Below are positions 6,710-14,595 of a DNA stretch of 16,262 nt, piece after piece. Under the pieces are notes generated by a model. The model searched no databases, had not been told where the DNA came from, and saw only the letters and a list, made by a program, of their open reading frames with translations. This DNA is from Syntrophales bacterium (GTDB lineage: Bacteria > Desulfobacterota > Syntrophia > Syntrophales > UBA5619). Numbering within the stretch: position 1 is the first letter of the stretch; each line of letters starts with the position of its first letter. A program made the position numbers and the translations under genes. The stretch covers positions 1-16,262 of the forward strand of contig JAQTRB010000012.1 in the NCBI GenBank assembly GCA_028712015.1, given 5' to 3'.

Positions 6710-8345
6710 GCGTCATAACGAGTTTCTGCTCCGCCTTCGGCACGTACCAGCGAATGAAGTTCCAGCCGATCCCGAGCGGCGCAACCTCCACGCCGCGGAA
6801 GCGGGCATGGATGATGGGGAGGGCGTCCGGAACGTAGAGGAACATGTAGGGCTGCTCCTCGGCCAGGATCTCCTGGATCCGGTCGTAGCAGCGCTTGCGG
6901 AGGGGCTGGTCGAAGGTCTCGCGCGCCCGGACGATCAGCGCGTCCACCTCGTCGTTCCGGTAGGAGATAAAGTTCAACTCCTGCGGCCCCGTCTTACTCG
7001 AATGCCAGACGTCGTAGAGATCCGGCTCCATCGGGATCGTCCAGCCGAGAATCGTCGCATCGAACTTCCGCCGGTTGATGAAATCGTTCACGAAAGCGGC
7101 CCACTCGATCACCCGGATCTTGACCCGGATGCCGATCTCGGCCAGCCGCCGCTGGATGATCTCGGCGCACTTCGCCCGGATCTCGTTGCCCTGGTTGGTG
7201 ATGATCTCGAACGTAAAGGGCTTGCCGTCCCTCTCCAGCATCCCGTCGCCGTCGGCATCCCGCCAGCCCGCCTCGGCGAGGAGCGCCCTTGCCTTCGCCG
7301 GATCGTAGGGGTAGGTCCGGACTTTCGGATTGTAGGCCCAGGTCCCCGGTTTGTACGGACCCGTCGCGGGCTTGCCGAGCCCCAGCAGAACCCCGTCGAT
7401 GATCTCTTCCCGGTTCACCGCGTGGGCGAGGGCCTGGCGGACGCGCTTGTCGGCGAAAAGCGGGTTCTTCAGGTTGTAGCCCATGTAGGTGTAGGCGAAG
7501 GAGAGGTAGCGGTGCTTCCGGTAGTTCTCCCGGAAGAGGTTGTTCTCCGTCTGCCGGGTGTACTGGAGCGGCGTGAGGCCCATCCGGTCGATCCCGTTCG
7601 CGCGGAGCTCCAGGAACATCGTCGCCGTGTCGGGAATGATCCGCAGGACGTAGCCGTCGATGTAGGGTTGTCCCTCGAAATAATCGGGATTGGAGACGAG
7701 AACGATCTTCTGTCCGGTCACCCACTCTTTGAATCGGTACGGCCCGGTGCCGATCGGATGCCGGCCGAGCGGGGAGGTGGTGATATCCCTCCCTTCCAGC
7801 AGATGACGCGGGAGGATGCCGACGGACCAGCTCATCAGCGCGGGGGCGAAGGGCTTGTCATAGGTGGCCCGGAAGGTGTGATCGTCGAGGACCTCGGCCT
7901 TCTTCACCTTGAGGAAGTCGCCCGCGTAGGCGGTCGGCGTCTTCGGATCGACGGTGACCCGGTAGGTATACAGAACATCGTGGGCGGTGAAGGGTTTGCC
8001 GTCGTGCCAGCGGACGTTTCTGCGGAGGCGGAAGGTGATCGCGAGACCGTCCCCGGAAATCTCCCAGGACTCGGCCAGATCGCCCACGATGTGGACATCC
8101 TTGTCGAACTTGATCAGCCCGTTAAAAACCAGCCCGGAAATCTCGTGCGAGGTGGCGTCGGAGGCCAGCAGCGGGATCAGGTTCGAAGCGTCGCCAATCG
8201 ATCCCTCGACAAGGATGTCGCCGTTGGCGAGCTCGGCTGCGACGCTCCCCGCGGGGGCGCGCCCCGGCGCCTGCGGGCCGCACGCCATGACGGCCAGTAC
8301 GAAAAATGCAAGCCCTATCCGGATGCGACAACCCGACAGTTTCAT
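6705..8345 (-). CDS. ABC transporter family 5 solute-binding lipoprotein (DppA/OppA-like)
   Basis: About 546 residues from ATG at 8345; captures a solute, usually a peptide or nickel complex, at the outer face of the inner membrane. The N-terminus MKLSGCRIRIGLAFFVLAVMAC is a lipoprotein signal with lipobox Cys22. The mature part follows the SBP_bac_5 pattern: ILVEGSIGDASNLIPLL, GLVFNGLIKFDKD, LAESWEISGDGLAITFRLR, VRWHDGKPFTAHDVLYTY, GTGPYRFKEW, a KRVRQALAHAVNREEII helix, and YDPAKARALLAEAGW. An upstream in-frame ATG at 8405 has an AAGGAA site and would add 20 residues ahead of the signal; I prefer 8345 because it puts the signal peptide at the terminus, although its own ribosome site is poor. 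No permease or ATPase gene is next to it, so it is an orphan here. It converges on thrC and diverges from the DUF748 gene. Confidence 0.92.
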   Translation of the reverse strand: MKLSGCRIRIGLAFFVLAVMACGPQAPGRAPAGSVAAELANGDILVEGSIGDASNLIPLLASDATSHEISGLVFNGLIKFDKDVHIVGDLAESWEISGDGLAITFRLRRNVRWHDGKPFTAHDVLYTYRVTVDPKTPTAYAGDFLKVKKAEVLDDHTFRATYDKPFAPALMSWSVGILPRHLLEGRDITTSPLGRHPIGTGPYRFKEWVTGQKIVLVSNPDYFEGQPYIDGYVLRIIPDTATMFLELRANGIDRMGLTPLQYTRQTENNLFRENYRKHRYLSFAYTYMGYNLKNPLFADKRVRQALAHAVNREEIIDGVLLGLGKPATGPYKPGTWAYNPKVRTYPYDPAKARALLAEAGWRDADGDGMLERDGKPFTFEIITNQGNEIRAKCAEIIQRRLAEIGIRVKIRVIEWAAFVNDFINRRKFDATILGWTIPMEPDLYDVWHSSKTGPQELNFISYRNDEVDALIVRARETFDQPLRKRCYDRIQEILAEEQPYMFLYVPDALPIIHARFRGVEVAPLGIGWNFIRWYVPKAEQKLVMTR

Positions 8346-8357
8346 GTCCGTCAGGCT

Positions 8358-8373
8358 ACCGCATGGATGCGGT
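8358..8373. repeat. Inverted repeat just upstream of the binding-protein start
   Basis: ACCGCAT-GG-ATGCGGT has perfect 7-base arms. It lies 12 bp upstream of the 8345 ATG (and inside the coding region if the 8405 ATG is the start). It could be an operator or an mRNA hairpin affecting translation. Confidence 0.4.
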
Positions 8374-8496
8374 GTTTGCAACCGAATAGTGGGAGGAATC
8401 GTCAATATTCCTTGCTTCTCCCGGCCATTTTGATAGAGTGATTCCCGGAAATCTCATGCGCCATTTTGACGTGATCCGCGCGGCAAGGGAGTGTCC

Positions 8497-8577
8497 ATGA
8501 AGATCCGGCCTCTGGTTTTCCGCATCGTCCCGCAAGGATCCGTCTTCTTTTGGTTGAGCCCTTTGAGGCACCCATGA
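8497..8577 (+). CDS. Possible 26-residue leader ORF coupled to the DUF748 gene
   Basis: ATG at 8497 has a strong AAGGGAG site (8485-8491) 5 bases upstream. It encodes 26 residues beginning MKIRPLVFRIVPQG and its TGA (8575-8577) overlaps the ATG (8574) of the large downstream gene in an ATGA junction, the classic geometry for translational coupling. The sequence is basic and hydrophobic and I recognise no family. It could be a regulatory leader peptide or a chance ORF; the strong ribosome site and exact overlap are the only evidence. Confidence 0.4.
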   Translation: MKIRPLVFRIVPQGSVFFWLSPLRHP

Positions 8578-11500
8578 ACCGGTGGAAAAAAATCACGCTG
8601 ATCGCCGTCGGAACCCTGGCCGTCCTGGCCGTCCTGATCGCCACGGCATTGCCGATCGTCATCCGCAATCAGGCCGTCAAGATCCTGCGGGAGACGACGG
8701 GAAGGAACGTCGGCATCGAAAAGATTTCCCTCAACCCGCTGACGCTGACGGCCTCCGTCCGGGGCTTCACCATCGAGGAAAAGGGCGGCGGCCCGTTTCT
8801 GTCGATCGCCTCCCTTCGCGCATCGGTCAGTCCGGCGTCGATATACCGACGAGTGCTGGTGCTCTCCGAGGTTGCGATCGACTCCCCCTCGTTGCGTGTC
8901 GTACGGGTCGGGACGGATCGGTTCAATTTCACCGACATCGTGGAACGCCAGAAGAGGGAAAAGCCGAAGCCGAAGCCGGCCGGCCTTTTCCCCTTTGTTT
9001 TGAACGATTTTCATTTGAGAAGCGGCTCCCTCGACCTGGACGACCAGGCGGTTGCGGGAGGCCGAAAACACAGCCTGCGCAACCTGGAAATCGCCCTCCC
9101 CTGGCTGAGCAGCCTCCCGGCCGAGGCGCAGAAACAGGCGACGCCCCGCATATCCGCAATCGTCAACGACGCGCCCCTCACGCTGGCGGGCAGCGTCAAA
9201 CCCTTCAGCCAAGACCGGGATTCGTCGTTCCATATCACCCTCGGGAAACTGAGCCTGCCGGAGCTGGCGGTCTATGTCCCGCAGGCCCCTCCGGCGGAGC
9301 TGGCTGCGGGCAAGCTGACCCTGGACGCCGATCTTCAGTACCGGCAACCCCCGGACGGCAAGCCTGATCTGAGCGCAAAGGGTCTTGTCCGGCTGGACAC
9401 CTTCGATCTGAACCTTCCCGCGGGACAACCGCTGCTCAGGCTTCCCGCGCTGGAGGTCAAAATCGCCGATCTGAAACCGTTCGCGGGCCTGTTCGCAATC
9501 GAGGCAATCACGTTGGAGGGCCCGGAGTTGTTCGTCAGCCGTGACCGGCGGGGCGAATGGATGTACCAAGAGCTGCTTCGGCCGGAGAAGGAAAAAACGA
9601 CAATCGCTTCGGCCGAAAAAACCCCGAAAAACAGTTCCGCCCCGCCGGCCGTTTCCGCCGGGGCGCCTTCGGCGGTTTCGGTTCCGCGGGATGAGGAGAA
9701 TGCAGACCAGATTCCGAAGCCGAATTTTTCCGTCGCGTCGTTCGCGCTGAAAAACGGCCGCGTCCATTTCCGCGACGACCTCCCTCCGGGAGGATTCCGG
9801 GCCGACGTGGAAGAGATTGCCCTGAATGCCCGGAACATCGCCAACCGTTCCGGACAGACCGGGCAATACGATCTGGCCCTGCGCGTGGACCGGGAAACCC
9901 GCCTGGCCTCCGAAGGAACCTTCGCCATCGCCGAACCGACCGCAAAGGTTTCCGCCCGGTTGACGGGGCTTCCGTTGCAGAAGAGCTGGCCCTATCTCGC
10001 CGCATATTTGACCGCGCCGCTCCAGGGCATTGTCGATCTGTCGGGAGAGGTCGCTTTCAGTGAAAAAGAGGGATTGATCGCCGAAAAAGGCAGCCTGTCC
10101 CTGAAGAACCTCCGCACCCGGTACGGCGACGGGGAAGGGCTGGCGCTGGCGCGCCTGACGATCGACGACGCGAATTTCCATCAGAAGGAGAACCGGTTGC
10201 GGATCGGCCGGATCAAACTCTCGGGGGGCGAGGTCTCGCTCTCCCGCGAGACCGACGGAAAGCTCTCCGCACTGTCTCTGCTTGCGCAAGGCGGGAGACA
10301 ACCGTCCGCGGAAAAGGGGATCTCTCCGAACGCGGGCAGGGAACGCCCGGAGACCAAAGCCCGCCCGGCGGTCAAGCCCGCTGCGGCGAAACCGGAAGCC
10401 GCCAAACCGCTCAGTTACCGGCTCAAAAGGCTCGAACTCGACCGCTTGAACTTCGCGTTCACGGACAAGACCCTTCCCCAAAAACCCCGTTTCACGCTGC
10501 GGGAGACGAACCTTGTTCTCGCCGACCTGAACGGTCCCGAACCCCGCCCCGCGAAGTTTCGGTTCGCCTCGACCTTCGGAAAGGATGCCTCTCTCAAGGC
10601 CGCGGGCAACCTCACCCCCGATCCCTTCCGTTACCAGGGTGATCTGTGGATCAACCGCCTGCCGGTCCGTGATTTCGAGGCCTATTATCCCGAAACCCTC
10701 AACTTCCGGATCATCGGCGGCCTTCTGGACACAACGCTGGCGCTGGACGTCGCCCTGAAGGAAGGGGTGGCGACGGGACGCATCCGCGGAGACGCCGGCC
10801 TCGGCGCCTTTCATGCGGTCGACACCGTCGAGGAGGAGGATCTTCTGAAGTGGCAGCGGCTCCAAGTGGACGGGATCGACTGCGATCTCAAACCGCTTCG
10901 CCTGGACATCGGCCAGGTGTCCGTCAACGAGGTTTATTCGCGGATCATCATCCGCGAGGATGGAACGGTCAACCTTCAGGACCTGATCCGGAAGGAGGAG
11001 AAGATCGCCGGCGCGGACAAGGCCGCCCCGGTCGCGGCAGCGGCGGCGGAAACCCCGAAGGCCTCGGCCGCCGGCGCGGCGGTCATTCCGCCGGAGACCG
11101 AAAAGACGGCGGCGGCGACCACCCGCATCGGCACCGTCACGGTTCTGGACGGCACCGTGGCTTTCACCGACAAACTGCTACCCAACGATTTCGAAACCAC
11201 CTTCTACAACCTGGGGGGGCGGATCAGCGGCCTGACCTCCGAGGCCTCCCTGCTGGCCGACGTGGATCTCCGGGGCAATCTCGAAAACCACTCGCCGCTT
11301 CGGATCAGCGGCAAGATCAACCCATTGCGGGAAGACCTCTTCGTGGACCTGAAGATCTCCTTTTCGGACATCGAACTTTCGCCGATGAGCCCTTACACCG
11401 AAACCTATCTGGGATACATCCTGAAGCAGGGGAAACTCTTTCTCGATCTGTCGTATCACATCGCAGACAAGAAGCTCGTCTCGGAAAACAAGATCCGTAT

Positions 11501-12320
11501 CGATCAGTTCACCTTCGGCGACAAAGTGGAAAGCGACAAGGCCACGAGCCTCCCGGTCAAGCTTGGGCTCGCCCTGCTGAAGGACCACCGCGGGGAGATC
11601 CATCTGGACGTCCCGGTGACGGGACGGCTCGACGATCCCAAATTCAACATCTGGCGGATCGCCTTCCAGGTCCTGAAGAACCTGCTCGTGAAAGCGGCTA
11701 CCGCCCCCTTCGCGCTTCTCTCTTCGCTCTTCGCGGGGGACGGCGACCTGAGCTTTGTCGCCTTCGCCCCCGGGTCCGATACTCTACAGCCTTCCGAGGA
11801 GAAGAAACTCGAAGCCCTGTCGAAGGGTCTCAACGAGCGCCCGGCGTTGAAGGTGTCGCTGACGGCCTACGCGGACAGCGACAAGGACGCCGAAGGATAC
11901 CGGAACGAGCTGCTGGAACGGAAGCTAAAACGGGAGAAATTTCTCGCCCTGACCCGGGATCGTCAACTCGCCGCCGGGGAGAGCGCACAGACGATAACCC
12001 TCACCGCGGAGGAACGGTCGATCTACCTGAAGGCCGTGTACGCCAAGGAGAAGTTTCCCAAACCGCGCAACGCGCTGGGCGTGGAGATCCGACTGCCGGA
12101 TGCGGAGATGGTCAAGCTGATCCTCGCCAACACCAAGGTCGACAAGGACGAACTGGAAGACCTGACGCGCGAGCGCGCGAACGCCGTGAAGAATTATCTG
12201 ATCGGAAAAGGGAAAGTTGCCGCCGAGCGGATCTTCGAGAAGAACGACGACATCTTCAAAAATCCCGTGAAGGTCGAAACGCCCCGCAGCCGGGTGGAGC
12301 TCAATGCGCTCGCTTCATAA
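8574..12320 (+). CDS. DUF748 (AsmA-like) envelope protein with C-terminal OmpA-like domain
   Basis: 1248 residues. A signal-anchor helix (about residues 6-29, ITLIAVGTLAVLAVL onward) is followed by a very long periplasmic part rich in alternating beta segments, as in DUF748/AsmA-like proteins: NVGIEKISLNPLTLTASVRGF, PSLRVVRVGTDRFNFTDIV, and a later repeat IGTVTVLDGTVAFTDKLLPN. Three low-complexity Ala/Pro/Lys linkers (about 347-380, 573-614 and 816-852) separate the blocks. The end (about 1055-1248) has OmpA-like pieces: FAPGSDTLQPSEEKKLEAL, then ALKVSLTAYADSDKD, and far later LTRERANAVKNYLIGKGKVAAERI and RSRVEL, so the domain is interrupted by roughly 80 residues. AsmA-like proteins are linked to lipid transport and outer-membrane integrity; the specific role is unknown. 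ATG at 8574 with GAGG 5 bases upstream; probably coupled to the small ORF before it. Confidence 0.88.
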   Translation: MNRWKKITLIAVGTLAVLAVLIATALPIVIRNQAVKILRETTGRNVGIEKISLNPLTLTASVRGFTIEEKGGGPFLSIASLRASVSPASIYRRVLVLSEVAIDSPSLRVVRVGTDRFNFTDIVERQKREKPKPKPAGLFPFVLNDFHLRSGSLDLDDQAVAGGRKHSLRNLEIALPWLSSLPAEAQKQATPRISAIVNDAPLTLAGSVKPFSQDRDSSFHITLGKLSLPELAVYVPQAPPAELAAGKLTLDADLQYRQPPDGKPDLSAKGLVRLDTFDLNLPAGQPLLRLPALEVKIADLKPFAGLFAIEAITLEGPELFVSRDRRGEWMYQELLRPEKEKTTIASAEKTPKNSSAPPAVSAGAPSAVSVPRDEENADQIPKPNFSVASFALKNGRVHFRDDLPPGGFRADVEEIALNARNIANRSGQTGQYDLALRVDRETRLASEGTFAIAEPTAKVSARLTGLPLQKSWPYLAAYLTAPLQGIVDLSGEVAFSEKEGLIAEKGSLSLKNLRTRYGDGEGLALARLTIDDANFHQKENRLRIGRIKLSGGEVSLSRETDGKLSALSLLAQGGRQPSAEKGISPNAGRERPETKARPAVKPAAAKPEAAKPLSYRLKRLELDRLNFAFTDKTLPQKPRFTLRETNLVLADLNGPEPRPAKFRFASTFGKDASLKAAGNLTPDPFRYQGDLWINRLPVRDFEAYYPETLNFRIIGGLLDTTLALDVALKEGVATGRIRGDAGLGAFHAVDTVEEEDLLKWQRLQVDGIDCDLKPLRLDIGQVSVNEVYSRIIIREDGTVNLQDLIRKEEKIAGADKAAPVAAAAAETPKASAAGAAVIPPETEKTAAATTRIGTVTVLDGTVAFTDKLLPNDFETTFYNLGGRISGLTSEASLLADVDLRGNLENHSPLRISGKINPLREDLFVDLKISFSDIELSPMSPYTETYLGYILKQGKLFLDLSYHIADKKLVSENKIRIDQFTFGDKVESDKATSLPVKLGLALLKDHRGEIHLDVPVTGRLDDPKFNIWRIAFQVLKNLLVKAATAPFALLSSLFAGDGDLSFVAFAPGSDTLQPSEEKKLEALSKGLNERPALKVSLTAYADSDKDAEGYRNELLERKLKREKFLALTRDRQLAAGESAQTITLTAEERSIYLKAVYAKEKFPKPRNALGVEIRLPDAEMVKLILANTKVDKDELEDLTRERANAVKNYLIGKGKVAAERIFEKNDDIFKNPVKVETPRSRVELNALAS

Positions 12321-12531
12321 CGAACAGGAAAGATCGTGACGTATCCGATATCCTTTTGAAAGAATTTATTTCCGGGCGGTATCATCCATCCATCTCCGAC
12401 GATGAGATCGACGCCCGTCCACATGCATCGACAAAAGCGTGGTTGATTTCCAGAGACGTGCTGAAGGGCATGCCTCTGGAAACCCTCAAATCGGGATAGA
12501 TGACGACCAACACGGAAAGGAAACGGTCACT
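12321..12531 (+). other. Low-GC stretch with a short open frame, no secure gene
   Basis: After the DUF748 stop the base composition drops. One frame stays open to a TAG at 12499 and reads DILLKEFISGRYHPSISDDE onward, about 50 residues that look protein-like but have only a TTG (12356) with no ribosome site as a possible start. An alternative GTG at 12336 stops after seven codons. It could be a gene remnant. I do not recognise it. Confidence 0.3.
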
Positions 12532-12831
12532 TTGAAGATTCTTTATAAATGCAGGAAAAGAAGCCATAACATCATCGAAATTTGCCAGGACACCACCTGT
12601 GAGTGGCGGTTGAAAAACGAATCGTTTTTAAACTGCACATGGGTTGCGTGCAACTTTGGCCCCTTTACTCTCGAAGAAGTGGGGGGGATGATGGGCGTAA
12701 CCAGAGAAAGAATCAGGCAGATCGAAGCGAAGGCTCTTAAAAAATTACAGCACAAGAAAAGAAGCGACCTGTTGCGCGATTTTGCATCACAGGACAGTGA
12801 CTGGATCAACCGGCAAATCGTGGAGCCTTAA
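12532..12831 (+). CDS. Small Cys-rich sigma-70 region 4-like DNA-binding protein
   Basis: 99 residues from TTG at 12532, with GGAAAGG about 11 bases upstream; an in-frame ATG at 12439 would add 31 residues that do not look conserved. The core FTLEEVGGMMGVTRERIRQI plus EAKALKKLQHKKRSDLLRDF (residues 45-84) is very close to the region 4.2 helix-turn-helix of housekeeping sigma factors, which reads the -35 element. Regions 2 and 3 are absent. Instead the N-terminal 44 residues carry five cysteines (7, 18, 23, 35, 40) including a CQDTTCEW motif and NCTWVAC, suggesting a metal or disulfide site. Similar small sigma-4 proteins occur in deltaproteobacteria and phages, to my knowledge without an assigned role. 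It may compete with or modulate sigma at promoters; that is inference. Confidence 0.75.
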   Translation: MKILYKCRKRSHNIIEICQDTTCEWRLKNESFLNCTWVACNFGPFTLEEVGGMMGVTRERIRQIEAKALKKLQHKKRSDLLRDFASQDSDWINRQIVEP

Positions 12832-13125
12832 AACGAAAAGCGATGCGAATGGCTATCCGCGTTGATCCATCTTGCCGTTACATTGCCGAAACCGTCAAGA
12901 ATTGCGGATTGGAAAACGTTGACAATCCTCCTGGAAAATGGTTTAAAGCCTTGGTTTTTTCATCCGATAGATTCCACCCGCAACACCCGATCGTTGGATT
13001 CTTCCGAATACTGTCAGGGGAGAACGCATGAATCACAACGGCGACAACATCGAAAAGCTGCCGGACCATACCTCGTCGTTGCCCTGAAAAAGATCCTGAC
13101 CTAAAAGAGGAGAGCCCGGCGCGCA
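12832..13125. other. Intergenic region before the second MFS gene
   Basis: A 62-codon frame (12843-13031) and a 19-codon frame (ATG 13028, stop 13087) meet in an ATGA overlap, and the latter has a good AGGGGAG site. Neither resembles a known family; the composition is low in GC like the preceding gene. The true ribosome site for the MFS gene, AGAGGAG, lies near 13106-13112. No terminator or clear promoter is seen. Confidence 0.4.
13028..13087 (+). CDS. Possible 19-residue ORF upstream of the MFS gene
   Basis: Begins MNHNGDNIEKLPDHTSSLP with an AGGGGAG ribosome site 5-6 bases upstream, ending 38 bp before the MFS ATG. It may be a leader peptide or the start of a broken gene; nothing in its sequence identifies it. 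Confidence 0.2.
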   Translation: MNHNGDNIEKLPDHTSSLP

Positions 13126-14403
13126 ATGGACAAGTCATGGGGATGGATCTCTTCCGAGTTCATCGTTCTCGCGCTGATTATCGTCGCGTCGTTCTGCAAC
13201 GTCAGCGTTTTCTATGGCTTTTACCACTACTTGGGCACGATCGACGTTCCCATCGCCTGGCGCGGCTTTCTGGTCGGATTGGAGCCGATGGCGGCTTTCA
13301 TCCTGCGCCTCTTCATCCTCCCCTGGCTTCATGTTCGGAATGCGCTTTCGGTCATGACGGCCTCGCTTTTCCTGCTGGTCGCGGTCTCCTGCTCGTATAT
13401 GTGGGCTCTGTCGGTCCCGGCCCTGATCGTCGTGCGCATCCTCCACGGCACGGCCTTCGTGCTGTTGACATCGGGAGTGATCTCTCTGGTCGTGAACTTC
13501 ATCCCCGATGAAAAAAGCGGGCAGGGTTTCAGCATCCTCAGCATCGCGACGATGATCCCCTATGCGGTGATCCCGCCGCTGACGGAGGCCTTTTTGCCCT
13601 ATGTCCGCAACGAGGCGGATATCTACGCGGGGGTTTCACTCTTCGCCGTCGTCGCGATCGTTCTTCTGATTGCGCTGCGGAGGCGTATCCGGAAGGCGCT
13701 TCACGACGGGGACGGGGTTATGATGCGTCGTGCCACCCTCGGCGAGATCCGGGAGAACTTGCGGTTGAAGGCCATCGGGTTGCTGCTGGGTGCGGCGCTT
13801 TTCATCTATCTGGCCCACGCGACGGTCTTCTATTTTCTGAAGAATCTTGCCTTGGAAACCGGAGGCGGCGGCGTGGGCCTCTTTTTCACCCTTTCCATGG
13901 CAACGATGATTGCGGTGCGCCTTTTCGGCAGCGCCATGCTGGACAGACTGAACAAGGTCGTCGTGACTCAGATCGCTTTTGTACTGCTGATCCCTTGTTT
14001 TATCGCGCTTCCGCACGCCGAAACGCGGGCGGCCTTCTATCTGCTGGCCGGTCTCTACGGTTTGTGCCTCGGCGTGATCATGCCCCTGCTGACCGCGCTG
14101 CTTTTTTCAGCCTCTCCGCCGCTGATGCGCGGTTTGAACACCAACCTCAATCTGTTTACGCTGGACGTGGCCTATTTCCTGATGCCCTATCTGGGCGGGC
14201 TTCTGATCACGTTTGGAGCGGATTTTGACATCCTGTTTTACGTCGCCGCCGGTTTTGTCCTACTTACACTGGCGCTCATTTCGAAGCTATCGCACACGCT
14301 TCGGCAAGCACGGATCACATACGGAAGGCAAAACAGCGAGCCCCAAAGCCCGCGGACCCGCGGCGGATCGAAGGATGAGCGGCCCGAGACGCAAGATTCA
14401 TAA
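13126..14403 (+). CDS. Major facilitator superfamily transporter
   Basis: 425 residues with about 12 hydrophobic segments, first helix at about 8-30 (SEFIVLALIIVASFCNVSVF). A central basic cytoplasmic loop (ALRRRIRKALHDGDGVMMRR, near 185-205) divides the two six-helix halves, as in MFS proteins. The usual motif A (GxxxDRxGRR) is poorly kept: the first copy region reads LFILPWLHVRNALSV and the second FGSAMLDRLNKVVV, so this is a divergent member. The N-terminal RILHGTAFVLLTSG segment resembles the motif in helix 4. The last 35 residues are hydrophilic and rich in Arg, Ser, Glu and Pro. Substrate unknown. It is unrelated at a glance to the other MFS protein in the window. The aldolase follows on the same strand after 192 bp, so co-transcription is possible but unproven. 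Confidence 0.83.
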   Translation: MDKSWGWISSEFIVLALIIVASFCNVSVFYGFYHYLGTIDVPIAWRGFLVGLEPMAAFILRLFILPWLHVRNALSVMTASLFLLVAVSCSYMWALSVPALIVVRILHGTAFVLLTSGVISLVVNFIPDEKSGQGFSILSIATMIPYAVIPPLTEAFLPYVRNEADIYAGVSLFAVVAIVLLIALRRRIRKALHDGDGVMMRRATLGEIRENLRLKAIGLLLGAALFIYLAHATVFYFLKNLALETGGGGVGLFFTLSMATMIAVRLFGSAMLDRLNKVVVTQIAFVLLIPCFIALPHAETRAAFYLLAGLYGLCLGVIMPLLTALLFSASPPLMRGLNTNLNLFTLDVAYFLMPYLGGLLITFGADFDILFYVAAGFVLLTLALISKLSHTLRQARITYGRQNSEPQSPRTRGGSKDERPETQDS

Positions 14404-14523
14404 GCCGGCCCGTCAGGATATCGGACGGCACGGAAGGCACAGGTATCCGGCGAAAATTTTGAAATCCGTCCCCGTCCCGGGGAACAGCCCGTGGATGGCG
14501 CGGGCTTGACGAACGATCGAAAA

Positions 14524-14539
14524 CGTGGAAAGATCCACG
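14524..14539. repeat. Inverted repeat upstream of the threonine aldolase
   Basis: CGTGGA-AAGA-TCCACG, a perfect 6 bp stem with a 4-base loop, 56 bp before the aldolase start. A TTGACG hexamer lies just upstream with only a poor -10 after it. It could be an operator or leader hairpin. Confidence 0.3.
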
Positions 14540-14595
14540 CCCGCCAACGGATGGAGATCCGACGCAAAATGGACGGCACGCACAGGAGGTTCATC

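Noticed and set aside
6807..8441. 544-codon plus-strand frame opposite the solute-binding protein
   Set aside because: Antisense shadow; the minus-strand protein has a lipobox and full family 5 binding-protein motifs.
8454..10865. 803-codon open frame on the minus strand opposite the DUF748 gene
   Set aside because: Antisense shadow of a GC-rich gene: Arg/Gly-rich low-information protein with no recognisable domain, while the plus strand gives a coherent DUF748 protein.
12336..12443. GTG-initiated frame with an in-frame TGA after the DUF748 gene, considered as a second selenoprotein
   Set aside because: The residues on both sides of the TGA match no selenoprotein family and there is no SECIS-like hairpin after it.
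10850..12499. 549-codon plus-strand frame overlapping the DUF748 gene
   Set aside because: Out-of-frame shadow, Arg/Gly/Pro/His-rich; only its last 50 codons, beyond the DUF748 stop, are considered separately as a possible remnant.
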